Source: UBA9547 sp044349205
GTDB lineage: Bacteria > Bacteroidota > Bacteroidia > Cytophagales > UBA9547
Assembly (NCBI GenBank): GCA_044349205.1
Contig: JBIKRJ010000139.1
Coordinates: 1-6,433 of the forward strand
DNA length: 6,433 nt
Reading direction: 5' to 3'
Part shown: positions 6,288 to 6,433 of the stretch, in pieces
Layout: every line of letters starts with the position of its first letter
Position numbering within the stretch: position 1 is the first letter of the stretch
Notes under the pieces: model-generated
The model's database searches: none
What the model saw: the letters and a program-made list of their open reading frames with translations, nothing else
What the model was told of the DNA's origin: nothing
Translations under genes and position numbers: made by a program

Positions 6288-6433
6288 GAATTATTGAAGA
6301 TGGTGAACTAAAACGTCTAATATATCTGTACATCATGAAATTACCTAGAATATTCCAAAAAGCTAATGTTATGAAACTTGCGACTGCGCAACCTAAATAG
6401 CCATAAATTGGGATAAGCAATACATTGATTGAA
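6274..6433 (-). CDS. C-terminal fragment of a Wzx-like polysaccharide flippase (cut by window edge)
   Basis: An open frame enters from the window edge and ends at TAG (6274-6276), giving 52 residues. They read NVLLIPIYGYLGCAVASF, then a hydrophobic helix ending in MMYRYIRRF and a short polar tail. The pattern N..LIP.YG..G.A.A....... followed by a membrane helix and a basic end is typical of the last helices of Wzx/MATE-type polysaccharide transporters. Such a protein would flip undecaprenyl-linked repeat units across the inner membrane. Its 3' end overlaps the GTG start of the polymerase-like gene by 14 bp, as expected for wzx followed by wzy. With only the C-terminus visible, a different multi-pass membrane protein cannot be excluded. 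Confidence 0.75.
   Translation of the reverse strand, partial: SINVLLIPIYGYLGCAVASFITLAFWNILGNFMMYRYIRRFSSPSSIIRDIS

Overview
The window is part of a surface-polysaccharide (O-antigen, capsule or exopolysaccharide) biosynthesis locus. Every supported gene lies on the minus strand, so transcription runs from base 6433 towards base 1. The organism is most likely a member of the Bacteroidota. The DNA is AT-rich, Shine-Dalgarno sequences are mostly absent, and the only real intergenic gap carries a TAnnTTTG-type -7 element. The two sugar transferases also resemble the Bacteroidota forms as I remember them. I cannot place it at genus level from sequence alone.

Layout in transcription order: (1) the C-terminal end of a Wzx-like flippase, cut by the window edge (6274-6433); (2) a Wzy-like polytopic polymerase candidate (5040-6287); (3) a second polytopic protein of the O-antigen ligase/polymerase superfamily (3839-5056); (4) a Wzz-type chain-length regulator without a kinase domain (2988-3842); (5) a SAM-dependent methyltransferase-like protein (2162-2983); (6) a GT-B family 4 glycosyltransferase (1069-2154). 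These six genes overlap by 4-17 bp or are separated by 4-7 bp, so they look like one translationally coupled operon. After a 117-bp gap with a candidate promoter come (7) a free-standing polyprenyl-phosphate sugar-1-phosphate transferase catalytic domain (172-951) and (8) the N-terminus of a further protein, probably a long-type sugar transferase, cut by the window edge (1-148).

Together they make most of a Wzx/Wzy-dependent pathway. The sugar transferase puts the first sugar phosphate on undecaprenyl phosphate, the GT4 enzyme (with others outside the window) extends the repeat unit, and the methyltransferase may decorate it. Wzx flips it, one Wzy-like protein polymerises it under Wzz control, and the other may be the ligase or a second polymerase.

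I see no mobile element, CRISPR array, RNA gene or clearly new system. The points worth a second look are the pair of polymerase/ligase proteins, the tandem sugar transferases with one reduced to its catalytic half, the non-ATG starts, and the promoter-bearing gap that may separate a variable cassette from the initiating enzymes.
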